The notes under the pieces: model-generated | Seen by the model: only the letters and a program-made list of their open reading frames with translations | Told to the model about the DNA's origin: nothing | Database searches by the model: none | Assembly: GCF_004210375.1 (NCBI RefSeq) | Contig: NC_134829.1 | Coordinates: 57,590,107 to 57,654,106 of the forward strand | DNA: 64,000 bases | Reading direction: 5' to 3' | DNA from: Tachypleus tridentatus | Lineage: Eukaryota; Arthropoda; Merostomata; Xiphosura; Limulidae | Shown: positions 24,557 to 35,991 of the stretch, piece by piece | How the letters are laid out: each line of letters opens with the position of its first letter | Numbering within the stretch: the stretch's first letter is position 1 | Program-made: the position numbers and the translations under genes

Positions 24557-26415
24557 CTCCGTTTCGCGATTTTTCTTGTTAGAGATTTAAATTAAACGAT
24601 AACGTTCCAAAATTTTATTTCGCAGTGCAAACAAACACAAGTATAATGACAGTTTAACCTTTAATTTTAAATAATATAACACTCTCCTTTTTCTACCAAT
24701 GCCAAAAGAATTTTTCCAATGTGCTACGGTGTCTTTCAACGAATTTATCGAGCCCACAGTATCAAACGTTTTCACACCTCCTTTAATTGCTTTGAAACGT
24801 GCAAAACGCAAAGTTTTCTTTCCTCAGTCTTTTCTCTTTCTATCAAAAACTGAACAGAACATTTTCATGGCTTTAATTTTTTTATCAGAATTATTAAACG
24901 ATAACGTAATAAGCGATTTTATACGTCTATTAAATCCATTAACAAAATTAGGGATCGTCTTAAATAATATTTAATATTCGTTATTTTGTGACCAATTCTG
25001 GGATTTCACTCTAGCCGATGTTTTCTTGTCACACAAAACTTGTTTAAGGTGTTCAATACGACAAAGTTGCATGGTGACTCTCAAACTCCTAAAATGATAA
25101 CCTTGTCCAAACACGCTTTAGTTGTAATAGTACATTGACAGTTGTGGGTTGTAGGAGATCACAGCGGTGGAATAAAGCCCAATGTACAGAAGATGTCTTA
25201 TCTGTTATGCAACATCTATTTTCGAAAACCATCTACTCTTCGAGACTATCGTCCTCTCTCTAGGTTACACATCGTTCTTCACGACAAAATTCCATAACCA
25301 AAACAAAGAATTCTTGTTTAAGAAAAACGTTTACATGAACCAGCTGCACCAAGAAGGAGGAAACACTTCAGAATAACAAATATTCTCCGGTCTTGGCATC
25401 GTAATTTCATTTTACCTGTCTAGTCTGTACTATATTCAAGTGAACTAAATACAATTTTTTAATAAGTACGTAAAACAGGAGATTCGATCATGACGAGAAG
25501 ACATTAAGCATCGTAAAATATCTTTACTAAGTGAAGAAATGTTATAAAAATAAAGAAATCAGACAAAAGGGATAAACAGAACAAGAAGTCTATAAGAAAA
25601 CAATGCTGTCTATAGGAGGACGATACTTCTCTTCTTCAGATTGGCTAGACATGGTGGTAAGGACATTTGAGTCTCTCTCGAGGGGCGTGTATTCCCAATT
25701 CAAATGAAATAACATGTAAGCATTTTCAGACGTAGGAGGAGTTAGGATATGATCGAAAATTTCACTGTTCGGTAAAATTAAGTACATCAAATAGTTGGTG
25801 GTGAATGATGTTGTAGAATTGCCTTTCCTCTTTTCCGTCACTGGTAAGTTGGAGATGATAACGCACATAACCATCCAATAGTTCTGACCGGAATTTAAAA
25901 GAATAGGTTAAAGAATGAAACATGTAGTGTGATTAGTTGTCACAGCATGAAGAGTTGTTCTCAACACACACTGACGGAGTCGTGATCTCTAGATATTACC
26001 TGTACAACCTGGCAAGTACGTTAACTTATCTTCAACTAAGGTCGCGTGCATCGACGTTTCAAACTGTTCACGCATTTAAGAAAAACAAAACTCATAAACC
26101 CATTCTATCCAAAAGTTGTAACTTGCTGGTCAGATACTTCGTCGAACGTCACATGATTACGCGAAGGTCGTTTCATCACTTCAAATGTCGCAGCAGTGCA
26201 CGCATTATATTCAAAAGTAATAACGTTCCTGTTTTGATTTATCACACAACAGTCACACGAATTTCTGAAAGTGGTTACAAGTGTAGGGGAAACTCGGTAA
26301 CTTCTGTGATATCTCTCAGCCGTCTCACCCTCTGAAACAGATATTATGAAGAAAATATCGTTCCACGTTCTCACCATCCGATTTGAAAGAAAGAGAATGG
26401 TTCAAAATATTAAAA

Positions 26416-26464
26416 TGTGCCTGCCAGGGATCGAACCTGGGACCTTCCGCGTGTTAGGCGGATG
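26416..26464 (-). pseudogene. tRNA-Val(AAC) 3' half at the LINE C 3' junction
   Basis: Consensus anticodon arm, T arm and acceptor 3' strand with TTTT trailer, directly joined on its 5' side to the poly(A) of LINE C. This is the downstream copy of the long target duplication; the upstream copy lies in the tRNA at 32052-32124. Confidence 0.93.
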
Positions 26465-26736
26465 TTTTTTTTTTTTTTTCTCTTTATTTATCCCACCTCA
26501 ACGAGGGGGTATACACAGAAATACAACAAATAAAACACAAGTTAATGAATTAGCATGTAACAATAGCTCTATAGATTACCATGCTGAAAATTACCACAAA
26601 GTTAATAAAATTAAGGAAAAAGAAATAAAAGAGGTAATTGGAACAGCAGGTAATCCAACAAACATTATAATGAACATTAACAAACAAGAAATCAATGGAT
26701 CTTTCATTGGTAACAAAAATATAATGAAATAACAAC

Positions 26737-29700
26737 TTATCTTAACAACGTACACAAGAAATAACCTTGGGCACCTTGGGTTACCAAGCTACCAACATAA
26801 GAATACACAGAATAAAAAACATTTAATGAGTTATGTAACAAAGATCTATGATAATGAAGATATATATGTCTCCGTACACGCACTTTAAACATGGAAATTA
26901 AATGAATGACGCGATTTCGTGCCAAAGAAACTGAACGAGCAGAACATATAACCTGACGTGCCAAACTTGTAATTAAACGGAATATGTTCCAGCATCTCCT
27001 GGGTAACGAAGGATGAGATCCCACTAAGAGGCATCTCCTCCATACCCAGTTTGATATGGGACATCCAAAATAAAATGCCAATAATTTATATACATATGAC
27101 CACAAGGGCTGTACAAAAGGACATTGGAAAAACAGATGGTCTATGGTTTCTGGCGCCTGGGAACAGAAAGTGCACAACCCTGTGGGATGTCTGTCCATAT
27201 GTATCAGCTTGACATTTGTGGTAATCGCCCGCAACCAGAGTAAATAATCCACATCACAAACAAAAAAAACCAACAACAAAAGAAGAATAAGCGTTTTTAC
27301 GAATGCGTTTCCAGTCTCCAGGAGGAACAATATCCCCCCAGTAGAATGGAGCAGGGAAGTTATTAGCGAGTGAAAACTGTATATATCCCACCAGTTGCCG
27401 CAGAGATAAACCTTGAAAATGAACTCGATTATCGGAGTGGTCCAGAAAATATAAATCCACAACACATGTGGACGACGGAAGAGGAGCCGGCTGGGTAGAC
27501 AAAATCGGCAACCACTCCACAGGCAACGCCTCCTTGAGCATATGAAAATGTGAAAAATTGTGCGGGCATTGGCCAACGGGTCAGCGTCCGTACACATTTC
27601 AATCACTGCCCCCACCGGAAGAAAAGCAGGGAGCACCTCGTACATTAAATGACGGACCTGAACCAAACCTGCGTTAATAAATTCAGGAAAATGAAATGTT
27701 CGGTGGCGAACATCAACAATAGCCGGATTGAAAACAAAGGTTCATCAAAATTTGGGGAAAGAGGAGCTGGGACAATCCCTTTATCCCCAAGAAGAACCTT
27801 CCAGGCATGAAACATTTCCTGAATATAGAAAGGTAACGATTTCACAAAACGTGGCAAAATACGGCATTGAAGAATCCGAAAGCTTAAAGAGAGATTACCA
27901 TAACAAGAAAAAAATCCAGAAAGAAGTTGTCGCAAGGTGGAAGGACAAGAAGCATCCAAACAACGCTGCAACAACTTCAAACGGAATGCGAGTTTACGAG
28001 TGTTAACATCAACCAAGTTGATACCTCCACAATCATAACTCCGAATCAGAATACCGTATGCCACTTTATGTATACCTCCCCGCCAAATAAAATCCAGTAT
28101 ACATTTGCGAAATCTAGCCTCAAACTGTCTTGGCAACGGGAGTATATTCAACGGGTACCATAACACCGATGCCACCAAGGAGTTCACCACAAGAGATTTA
28201 CCCTTTAGCGACAAAGAACGAAATCGCCACGACACCAAGACACGAGATACCCTGCGCAATACACCCTGCCACGTATCTTGCAGCATGACATCGAAATTAG
28301 AGTGGAAAACTATTCCCAAAATCCGAATAGGATCCTGGGAAATTCTCAACTCACCAAGGACGAAGTCTGCAGAAGAGGCCAAACACCCAACCCACAAACC
28401 CTGACTCTTGGTCCAGTTGATCTTCCCACCAGTAGCTTTGCCAAAAGTTTGGCAGACATCCAACACATGCGGCAAAGATTCGGCGTCTCGTAAGGTTAAG
28501 GTGGTATCATCAGCATGCTGATAAGTAAGTGAAGGCGTGGTGAGTAGCACATCACCACCAATACCAGTAATATGTACATTATGGACTAACATATTTCGTA
28601 ACGGTTCGACACTGAGAACGTAAAGTAGAGCAGACATGGGGCATCCTTGACGAATACCCCGAGTAATAGCAAAATCATTAGTGAGAAATCCATTAAACTT
28701 TACACAACTAGAAATAGAAGTATAGCAAAGACGAACCCAATGAACAAAAGTAGAACCAAAACCCATACGCAGAAGAAGTTGAAATAGATAGTCATAGGCC
28801 ACCCGATCAAAAGCTTGCATCTGATCGAGCTTCAAAAAGATTCCACCCTGGCCGGTACGTGCTAAAGATTGCAATAGCAAAACGAGTGTTAATGGAGTAT
28901 CAGCAACGTCCCGTCCAGGTATACACCCGGATTGGTCATCTGAAACTAAGCTGGAGATCACAGACGAAAGGCGACGAGCCAGCACTTTGGCCAAAAGCTT
29001 ATAGTCAGTACAAAGCAATGTCAAAGGCCGACTGTTAGCCGCCAACCGTCGATCCCCTTTCGGGATAGGAACAATTACCCCAGAACACATTGTACGGAGC
29101 AACTGTGGAGAGTGAAACAGTTGAGACAAGACAGATAAAAGTCGTCAACAAAAGAGGTAGAAAATATTTGAAAATTCGGAGGTAAAACCATCCAAACCAG
29201 GAGATTTGCCCAGCGGTAAACTGTCTAAAGCAGCGATAACTTCCGGAACCGTGAATGGAGCATCACAAATATTAGCTTGTTCACTGGAAAGAGTTCGATC
29301 AACAAATGAGAGAACTAAATCTATGTCTGCCTGCAGAACGATATCCTTAGAGTACAGTGCGGAATAATACTGATGTAAAACAGCAGCGATATCTTCCACA
29401 CCGGACACCTCCACACCCCTATCAGTGAGCATGGATCTAAACTCAATTCTGCTTTGACGGACCTTTTCCATACGAAGAAAGTAAGACGTAGATCTCTCAC
29501 CCTCCTCAAACCAACGAATATGAGATCGAATCCTCGCCCCCTCTATGGTATCGTGATCCAAAGTCTCCAATGCATCTTCAAGTTCATACAATTTGACCTT
29601 AGATCTACCAGGGAAACGGGTCAGTTTTCGAAGCTCACGATTGATGGACGACTCAAGCTGACATTTGCGAGAACGGGATGCCCGCGCACGAAGAATCGAA

Positions 29701-30599
29701 TAACGCTCGGTAAGTAAACGGAACGCGCATTTCAATTGTTCATACCATTTAATTTTATCAGTCCCATAAACTGACCAACTACGACTTCTGGCGATCAACA
29801 GCTTAATGGCTTTCACATATTCGGCATCCCTCAATAACTGGTTATTGAAGTGCCAGAAATTAGGACCTCTGACAATTGGTCGCAGAGTAAGGTCGAAGCC
29901 CAATAAAGCGTGATCTGTAGCAGGAAACCACAACGTACGGAAACGTTGGACAGTCCCCTGCAAGGTAGAAGAAAGCAAAACCCTGTCAATACGTGACGAC
30001 ATCATCTCACCATTAACAAAACGCTTCCATGTGAAACCAGGTGTAGTCGGCGATATGAGTGAATGCGCATCAAGCAAATCAAACCTATTAAGAAACTGGA
30101 CAAAAGCCGAACGGCTGGCGTCTCGGTAGAAACGGACCGGAAATCGATCGCGTGCCACATCCACCACACAATTGAAATCTCCCACAACAAGCAATCCTGT
30201 GCAACCATCCAAACAATACTCCAAGTTTTGGAAAAATTCCCGTCGCTCGGAGATATCGCGAGGAGCGTACACAGATGATAACAGATAAGACAAAGACTCG
30301 AAACTGAATTTGACTGTCAGAACCCTACCCACCCCATCAGAAGAAACGAATGTAACATTATCACACAAAAACTGCTGTACCAAGATGGCAACCTCTTGTC
30401 GGCCAGAAGTAGAATTATTAAAAAAAACTACACCTGGCCAAAATTTCAGAACGACATCATAAAAGTTATCAGTGAAAAACGTTTCCTGTAAACAAACAAC
30501 ATCAAAATTAGTAACAAAGTAATCCAGGTAATAAGCCAGCTTACTAACATTACGCAACCCATTACAATTCAAAACTCCCACCCTTAGTAAATGTACCAT
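26737..30599 (-). pseudogene. LINE C ORF2: APE endonuclease-reverse transcriptase (nearly intact)
   Basis: I choose the start at 30599 (MVHLLRVGVLNCNG), because the longer frame upstream begins in the inter-ORF spacer. The endonuclease occupies about residues 5-240: N11, E39 (LQET), D141/N143 (GDFN), D205 (SRIDRV) and D229-H230 (ATDH). The RT follows in the piece 29129-27645: PIPKGDRRLAANSRPLTLL, KLDQMQAFDRV (motif A), RQGCPMSALLY (B), HADDTT (C), GGKINW (D), ILGIVFH (E). The C-terminal finger is CX2CX8HX4C (CTFC...DHLFFQC). Frame breaks occur near 29150, 27740, 27555 and 27265, the last two compensating. All catalytic residues I looked for are present, so this copy is recently inactivated or partly misread. 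Confidence 0.9.
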
Positions 30600-30660
30600 G
30601 CTAAAGAGAAAGTAAAGGTACAAGAATTGAAAGGAAACTGTCACAAACACAAAAATAACA

Positions 30661-30756
30661 AGAATAAATGTAAAGATCTAAGCAAACATGCACAAAGTTC
30701 AAATAACAAGAATAAATGTAAAGATCTAAGCAAACATGCACAAAGTTCAAATAACA
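30661..30756 (-). repeat. 48-bp tandem duplication in the LINE C inter-ORF spacer
   Basis: Two adjacent near-perfect copies of a 48-base segment (30661-30708 and 30709-30756) lie between ORF1 and ORF2. Copies A and E have it once. It separates C from its otherwise very similar sister E. Confidence 0.9.
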
Positions 30757-30810
30757 ATAAATGACAGTCTTACACGAACTGAAACAAACAAACTGTCACA
30801 AAAAACACAT

Positions 30811-31914
30811 TTAAGGCTGCGACACCGCCTTCGCCTTCGCCCGAGATATCCGTAGTATTGGCACGTCCGACACCCGTTTTCGTCCACTGCCCTTCTTAGA
30901 AGTGTCACCAGAAGACATTGCCACCACACTAGCATACCTCCAACGACGAGGAAGAGGCACCTCCACATCGCCGGCGGTACTCACACCACTAACCGGAAGT
31001 GGCGGGAAGTGACGATCAAAATTGCGACTTGCAGCAGGGGGGTGACTACTTGCCCGTTCCCTGGCCCCACCAGAAACCGTCGATCGTCGGGCAGAAACAT
31101 CGTCCACCACCCGATGGGTAGCTGCAGCCTTCTTTGAAAGGGGAACCTCCGAATCAACGCGTGGACAAAGAGAAATGGTGTCAACATCATGAGGCACTGC
31201 ACGAGAGGGAGCAGCCGTGTCTACTTCAGCGGCGTCACGAGAAGTAGTAGGCGAGGCCACTTCAGCGTCGTCACTAGGGGAAGTTCGAGGAACAACAAGC
31301 TTGGGACAACGTTGACGGACGTGTCCCTGCATATGACAATGTCGGCATATAAACTGGGGGCAATCTCGATATAGATGATCCGCCCCCAAACATAAATTAC
31401 ATACTTTTGACTGGCGATCATGCTTCACTTTTACCATTACCGCCTTGCCCAAAGGATCAAAAACTTTTACTACGTACGGCAAAGAGATACACTTCTCACT
31501 AAAACACACACGAACATGGCGTATACCTAAGTATATGCCCTGGTCCCTCTTCCACACAATAGGGCTTTTCACCTCACAATCATAATCTTTAAGTTTATTT
31601 AGTATAATATCATCGTCGATATATTCGGGTACGTCCATAAATGACACAGTAATAGTACGTTTAGTGACACCATTAGCCGAACAGTGCACACCATTTACAG
31701 TTAGACCAGCATCTATAGCCAGGTCCACATCGTCGGGAAGAACAAAAGTTACCTCATATCCACCCGGGCGAGGAACTACAGCAGTGACCGAAGCTGCACC
31801 AAACGTAGAAATAACAGAATGGATAACGTCCCCATGGCTTGAATTAGTCGTTTCAACAAAAACTGTACGACGCATAACTTCCATGACCTTCTTAGTTGAT
31901 GAAGCCATCGTCAA
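30811..31914 (-). CDS. LINE C ORF1: intact RNA-binding double zinc-knuckle protein
   Basis: An uninterrupted 367-residue ORF, counting from the first Met. The Met two residues later (31908, MASSTKK) is the one conserved in other copies. By family knowledge, ORF1 proteins of L1/Tx1-type LINEs bind element RNA and form the RNP with ORF2p. About residues 86-165 (TITVSFMDVPEYIDDD to VMVKVKH) look like the RRM-like core. Two CCHC knuckles follow at about 172-185 (CNLCLGADHLYRDC) and 190-203 (CRHCHMQGHVRQRC), then a low-complexity Ser/Thr/Arg tail with a basic stretch (KKGSGRKR). No membrane segment or signal peptide is seen. It is about 210 bp upstream of the ORF2 start on the same strand. It is the only intact LINE ORF in the window. 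Confidence 0.9.
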   Translation of the reverse strand: MTMASSTKKVMEVMRRTVFVETTNSSHGDVIHSVISTFGAASVTAVVPRPGGYEVTFVLPDDVDLAIDAGLTVNGVHCSANGVTKRTITVSFMDVPEYIDDDIILNKLKDYDCEVKSPIVWKRDQGIYLGIRHVRVCFSEKCISLPYVVKVFDPLGKAVMVKVKHDRQSKVCNLCLGADHLYRDCPQFICRHCHMQGHVRQRCPKLVVPRTSPSDDAEVASPTTSRDAAEVDTAAPSRAVPHDVDTISLCPRVDSEVPLSKKAAATHRVVDDVSARRSTVSGGARERASSHPPAASRNFDRHFPPLPVSGVSTAGDVEVPLPRRWRYASVVAMSSGDTSKKGSGRKRVSDVPILRISRAKAKAVSQP

Positions 31915-32048
31915 ACAACTGGAAAAAATAAAAAATCTGGCAAAAAAAAGAACTACACGCTCACTAGGCTTAGCTGTTAAATTTACACTAAGGCAATGAG
32001 GAGCTCGAAAAACACGTCTGTACTCGTTGACGAGAACCGGCGCTTTCC
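31915..32048 (-). promoter_or_regulatory. LINE C 5' UTR
   Basis: About 134 bp between the tRNA trailer and ORF1. The first bases are GGAAAGCGCCGG. A short palindrome (CTCGT..ACGAG) forms a possible hairpin shortly after. A five-T run on the element strand (32008-32012 as A on plus) is the first possible Pol III stop after the upstream tRNA, whose own TTTT is interrupted by the insertion. I see no clear Pol II promoter. Confidence 0.5.
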
Positions 32049-32051
32049 AAA

Positions 32052-32124
32052 TGTGCTTGCCAGGGATCGAACCTGGGACATTCCGCGTGTTAGGCGGATG
32101 TGATAACCACTACACCTCAAGCAC
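32052..32124 (-). tRNA. tRNA-Val(AAC) upstream of LINE C, variant with lost terminator
   Basis: A complete tRNA whose trailer is cut after TTT by the 5' end of LINE C, so its TTTT stop is gone. Three differences from consensus: U8 is A (also the first base of the A box), the variable region reads AATGTCC, and the acceptor 3' strand is CAAGCAC, giving perfect pairing with GTGCTTG. The same three changes mark the tRNA upstream of LINE E. A change at U8, normally near invariant, may impair folding. Confidence 0.88.
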
Positions 32125-33990
32125 CTGCGTTTTGCGATTTTTCTTGTTAGAGATTTAAATGAAACAATAACGTTCCAAAATTTTTATTTCGCAGTGTAAA
32201 CAAACACAAGTATAATGACAGTTTAACCTTTAATTTTAAATAATATAACACTCTCCTTTTTCTACCAATGCCAAAATAATTTTTCCAATGTGCTACGGTG
32301 TCTTTCAACGAATTTATCGAGCTCACAGTATCAAACGTTTCCACACCTCCTTTAATTGCTTTGAAACGTGCAAAACGAAAAGTTTTCTTTCCTCAGTCTT
32401 TTCTCTTTCTATCAAAAACTGAACAGAACATTTTCATGGCTTTAATTTTTTTATCAGAATTATTAAACGATAACGTAATAAGCGATTTTATACGTCTATT
32501 AAATTCCCTTAACAAAATTAGGGTTCGTCTTAAATAATATTTAATATTCGTTATTTTGTGACCAATTTTGCGATTTCACTCTAGCCGATGTTTTCTTGTC
32601 ACACAAAACTTGTTTAAGGTGTTCAATACGACAAAGTTGCATGGTGACTCTCAAACTCCTAAAATGATAACCTTGTCCAAACACGCTTAAGTTGTAATAG
32701 TACATTGACAGTTGTGGGTTGTAGGAGATCACAGCGGTGGAATAACGCCCAATGTACAGAAGATGTCTTATCTCTTATGCAACATCTATTTTCGAAAACC
32801 ATCTACTCATCGAGACTATCGTCCTCTCTCTAGGTTACACATCGTTCTTCACGACAAAATTCCATAACCAAAACAAAGAATTCTTGTTTAAGAAAAACGT
32901 TTACATGAACCAGCTGCACCAAGAAGGAGGAAACACTTCAGAATAACAAATATTCTCCGGTCTTGGCATCGTAATTTCATTTTACCTGTCTATTCTGTAC
33001 TATATTCAAGTGAACTAATTACAATTTTTTAATAAGTACTTAAAACAGGAGATTCGATCATGACGAGAAGACATTAAGCATCGTAAAATATCTTTACTAA
33101 GTGAAGAAATGTTATAAAAATAAAGAAATCAGACAAAAAGGGATAAACAGAACAAGGAGTCTTTAAGAAAACAATGCTGTCTATAGGAGGACGATACTTC
33201 TTTTCTTTAGATCGGCTAGACATGGTGGTAAGGACATTTGAGTCGCTCTCTGAAGGGCGTGTATTCGCCAATTCAAATGAAATAACATGTAAGCATTTTC
33301 AGACGTAGGAGGAGTTAGGATATGATCGACAATTTCACTGTTCGGTAAAAAATTAAGTACATCAAATAGTTGGTGGTGAATGATGTTGTAGAATTGCCTT
33401 TCCTCTTTTCCGTCACTGGTAAGTTGGAGATGATAACGCACATAACCATCCAATAGTTCTGACCGGAATTTAAAAGAATAGGTTAAAGAATGAAACATGT
33501 AGTGTGATTAGTTGTCACAGCATGAAGAGTTGTTCTCAACACACACTGACGGAGTCGTGATCTCTAGATATTACCTGTACAACCTGGCAAGTACGTTAAC
33601 TTATCTTCAACTAAGGTCGCGTGCATCGACGTTTCAAACTGTTCACGCATTTAAGAAAAACAAAACTCATAAACCCATTCTATCCAAAAGTTGTAACTTG
33701 CTGGTCAGATACTTCGTCGAACGTCACATGATTACGCGAAGGTCGTTTCATCACTTCAAATGTCGCAGCAGTGCACGCATTATATTCAAAAGTAATAACG
33801 TTCCTGTTTTGATTTATCACACAACAGTCACACGAATTTCTGAAAGTGGTTACAAGTGTAGGGGAAACTCGGTAACTTCTGTGATATCTCTCAGCCGTCT
33901 CACCCTCTGAAACAGATATTATGAAGAAAATATCGTTCCACGTTCTCACCATCCGATTTAAAAGAAAGAGAATGGTTCAAAATATTAAAA

Positions 33991-34063
33991 TGTGCCTGCC
34001 AGGGATCGAACCTGGGACCTTCCGCGTGTTAGGCGGATGTGATAACTACTACACCACAAGCAC
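33991..34063 (-). tRNA. tRNA-Val(AAC), D-loop variant
   Basis: As consensus, except that the D-loop GG pair reads AG (GTAGTAGTTATC). This changes a normally conserved G and the end of the A box. TTTT terminator present. Function uncertain. Confidence 0.82.
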
Positions 34064-35918
34064 CTGCGTTTCGCGAATTTTCTTGTTAGAGATTTAAATA
34101 AAACAATAACGTTCCAAAATTTTATTTCGCAGTGTAAACAAACACAAGTATAATGACAGTTTAACCTTTAATTTTAAATAATATAACACTCTCCTTTTCT
34201 ACCAATGCCAAAAGAATTTTTCCAATGTGCTACGGTGTCTTTCAACGAATTTATCGAGCTCACAGTATCAAACGTTTTCACACCTCCTTTAATTGCTTTG
34301 AAACGTGCAAAACGCAAAGTTTTCTTTCCTCAGTCTTTTCTCTTTCTATCAAAAACTGAACAGAACATTTTCATGGCTTTAATTTTTTATCAGAATTATT
34401 AAACGATAACGTAATAAGCGATTTTATACGTCTATTAAATCCATTAACAAAATTAGGGATCGTCTTAAATAATATTTAATATTCGTTATTTTGTGACCAA
34501 TTTTGCGATTTCACTCTAGCCGATGTTTTCTTGTCACACAAAACTTGTTTAAGGTGTTCAATACCACAAAGTTGCATGGTGACTCTCAAACTCCTAAAAT
34601 GATAACCTTGTCCAAACACGCTTTAGTTGTAATAGTACATTGAGAGTTGTGGGTTGTAGGAGATCACAGCGGTGGAATAAAGCCCAATGTACAGAAGATG
34701 TCTTATCTGTTATGCAACATCTATTTTCGGAAACCATCTAATTTTCAAGAATATCGTCCTCTCTCTAGGTTACACATCGTTCTTCACGACAAAATTCCAT
34801 AACCAAAACAAAGAATTCTTGTTTAAGAAAAACGTTTACATGAACCAGCTGCACCAAGAAGGAGGAAACACTTCAGAATAACAAATATTCTCCGGTCTTG
34901 GCATCGTAATTTCATTTTACCTGTCTAGTCTGTACTATATTCAAGTGAACTAAATACAATTTTTTAATAAGTACGTAAAACAGGAGATTCGATCATGACG
35001 AGAAGACATTAAGCATCGTAAAATATCTTTACTAAGTGAAGAAATGTTATAAAAATAAAGAAATCAGACAAAAGGGATAAACAGAACAAGAAGTCTATAA
35101 GAAAACAATGCTGTCTATAGGAGGACGATACTTCTTTCTTCAGATTGGCTAGACATGGTGGTAAGGACATTTGAGTCTCTCTCCGAGGGGCGTGTATTCC
35201 CAATTCAAATGAAATAACATGTCAGCATTTTCAGACGTAGGAGGAGTTAGGATATGATCGAAAATTTCACTGTTCGGTAAAAATTAAGTACATCAAATAG
35301 TTGGTGGTGAATGATGTTGTAGAATTGCCTTTCCTCTTTCCGTCACTGGTAAGTTGGAGATGATAACGCACATAACCATCCAATAGTTCTGACCGGAATT
35401 TAAAAGAATAGGTTAAAGAATGAAACATGTAGTGTGATTAGTTGTCACAGCATGAAGAGTTGTTCTCAACACACACTGACGGAGTCGTGATCTCTAGATA
35501 TTACCTGTACAACCTGGCAAGTACGTTAACTTATCTTCAAATAAGGTCGCGTGCATCGACGTTTCAAACTGTTCACGCATTTAAGAAAACAAAACTCATA
35601 AACCCATTCTATCCAAAAGTTGTAACTTGCTGGTCAGATACTTCGTCGAACGTCACATGATTACGCGAAGGTCGTTTCATCACTTCAAATGTCGCAGCAG
35701 TGCACGCATTATATTCAAAAGTAATAACGTTCCTGTTTTGATTTATCACACAACAGTCACACGAATTTCTGAAAGTGGTTACAAGTGTAGGGGAAACTCG
35801 GTAACTTCTGTGATATCTCTCAGCCGTCTCACCCTCTGAAACAGATATTATGAAGAAAATATCGTTCCACGTTCTCACCATCCGATTTAAAAGAAAAGAA
35901 TGGTTCAAAATATTAAAA

Positions 35919-35991
35919 TGTGCCTGCCAGGGATCGAACCTGGGACCTTCCGCGTGTTAGGCGGATGTGATAACCACTACACCACAAGCAC
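35919..35991 (-). tRNA. tRNA-Val(AAC)
   Basis: Consensus cloverleaf, intact A and B boxes, TTTT directly downstream on minus. Confidence 0.95.

Larger units (their letters stand above)
11368..26464 (-). repeat. tRNA-Val array, left block (about eight units, tRNA on minus)
   Basis: Head-to-tail copies of a unit of about 1.93 kb. tRNA starts are spaced 1938, 1935, 1936 and 1932 bases apart in the regular part (18675-26464). The first unit is partial, starting at the LINE B join. The unit ending at 16512 is short: about 345 bp are lost near 15757. The next stretch (16513-18747) is long because an internally deleted piece precedes a complete unit. Outside the tRNA the spacer is AT-rich and nearly identical between units, with many short ORFs on both strands whose ends shift with homopolymer length. 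I see no second RNA gene and no supported protein gene in the spacer. Confidence 0.95.
26465..32048 (-). mobile_element. LINE copy C, tRNA-Val-targeted, full length
   Basis: The best-preserved element of the window, about 5.58 kb on minus from GGAAAGCGCCGG at 32048 to poly(A) at 26465. Flanks: upstream a complete tRNA-Val (32052-32124), downstream the 3' half of a tRNA-Val (26416-26464). The shared segment of about 52 bp is the target duplication. ORF1 is open from end to end. ORF2 has at least four frame breaks. A 48-bp direct duplication lies between the ORFs (30661-30756) and is absent from A and E. Lesions and flank variants are shared with copy E. The element belongs to the APE-bearing L1/Tx1 type on the basis of its domains and double CCHC ORF1; the exact clade needs a tree. 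Confidence 0.95.

Noticed and set aside
28105-28493. ORFs antisense to LINE ORF2 (for example MRNLASNCLGNG..., MQHDIEIRVENY...)
   Set aside because: Shadows of the reverse-transcriptase coding strand, repeated in A, B, C and E at equivalent places.
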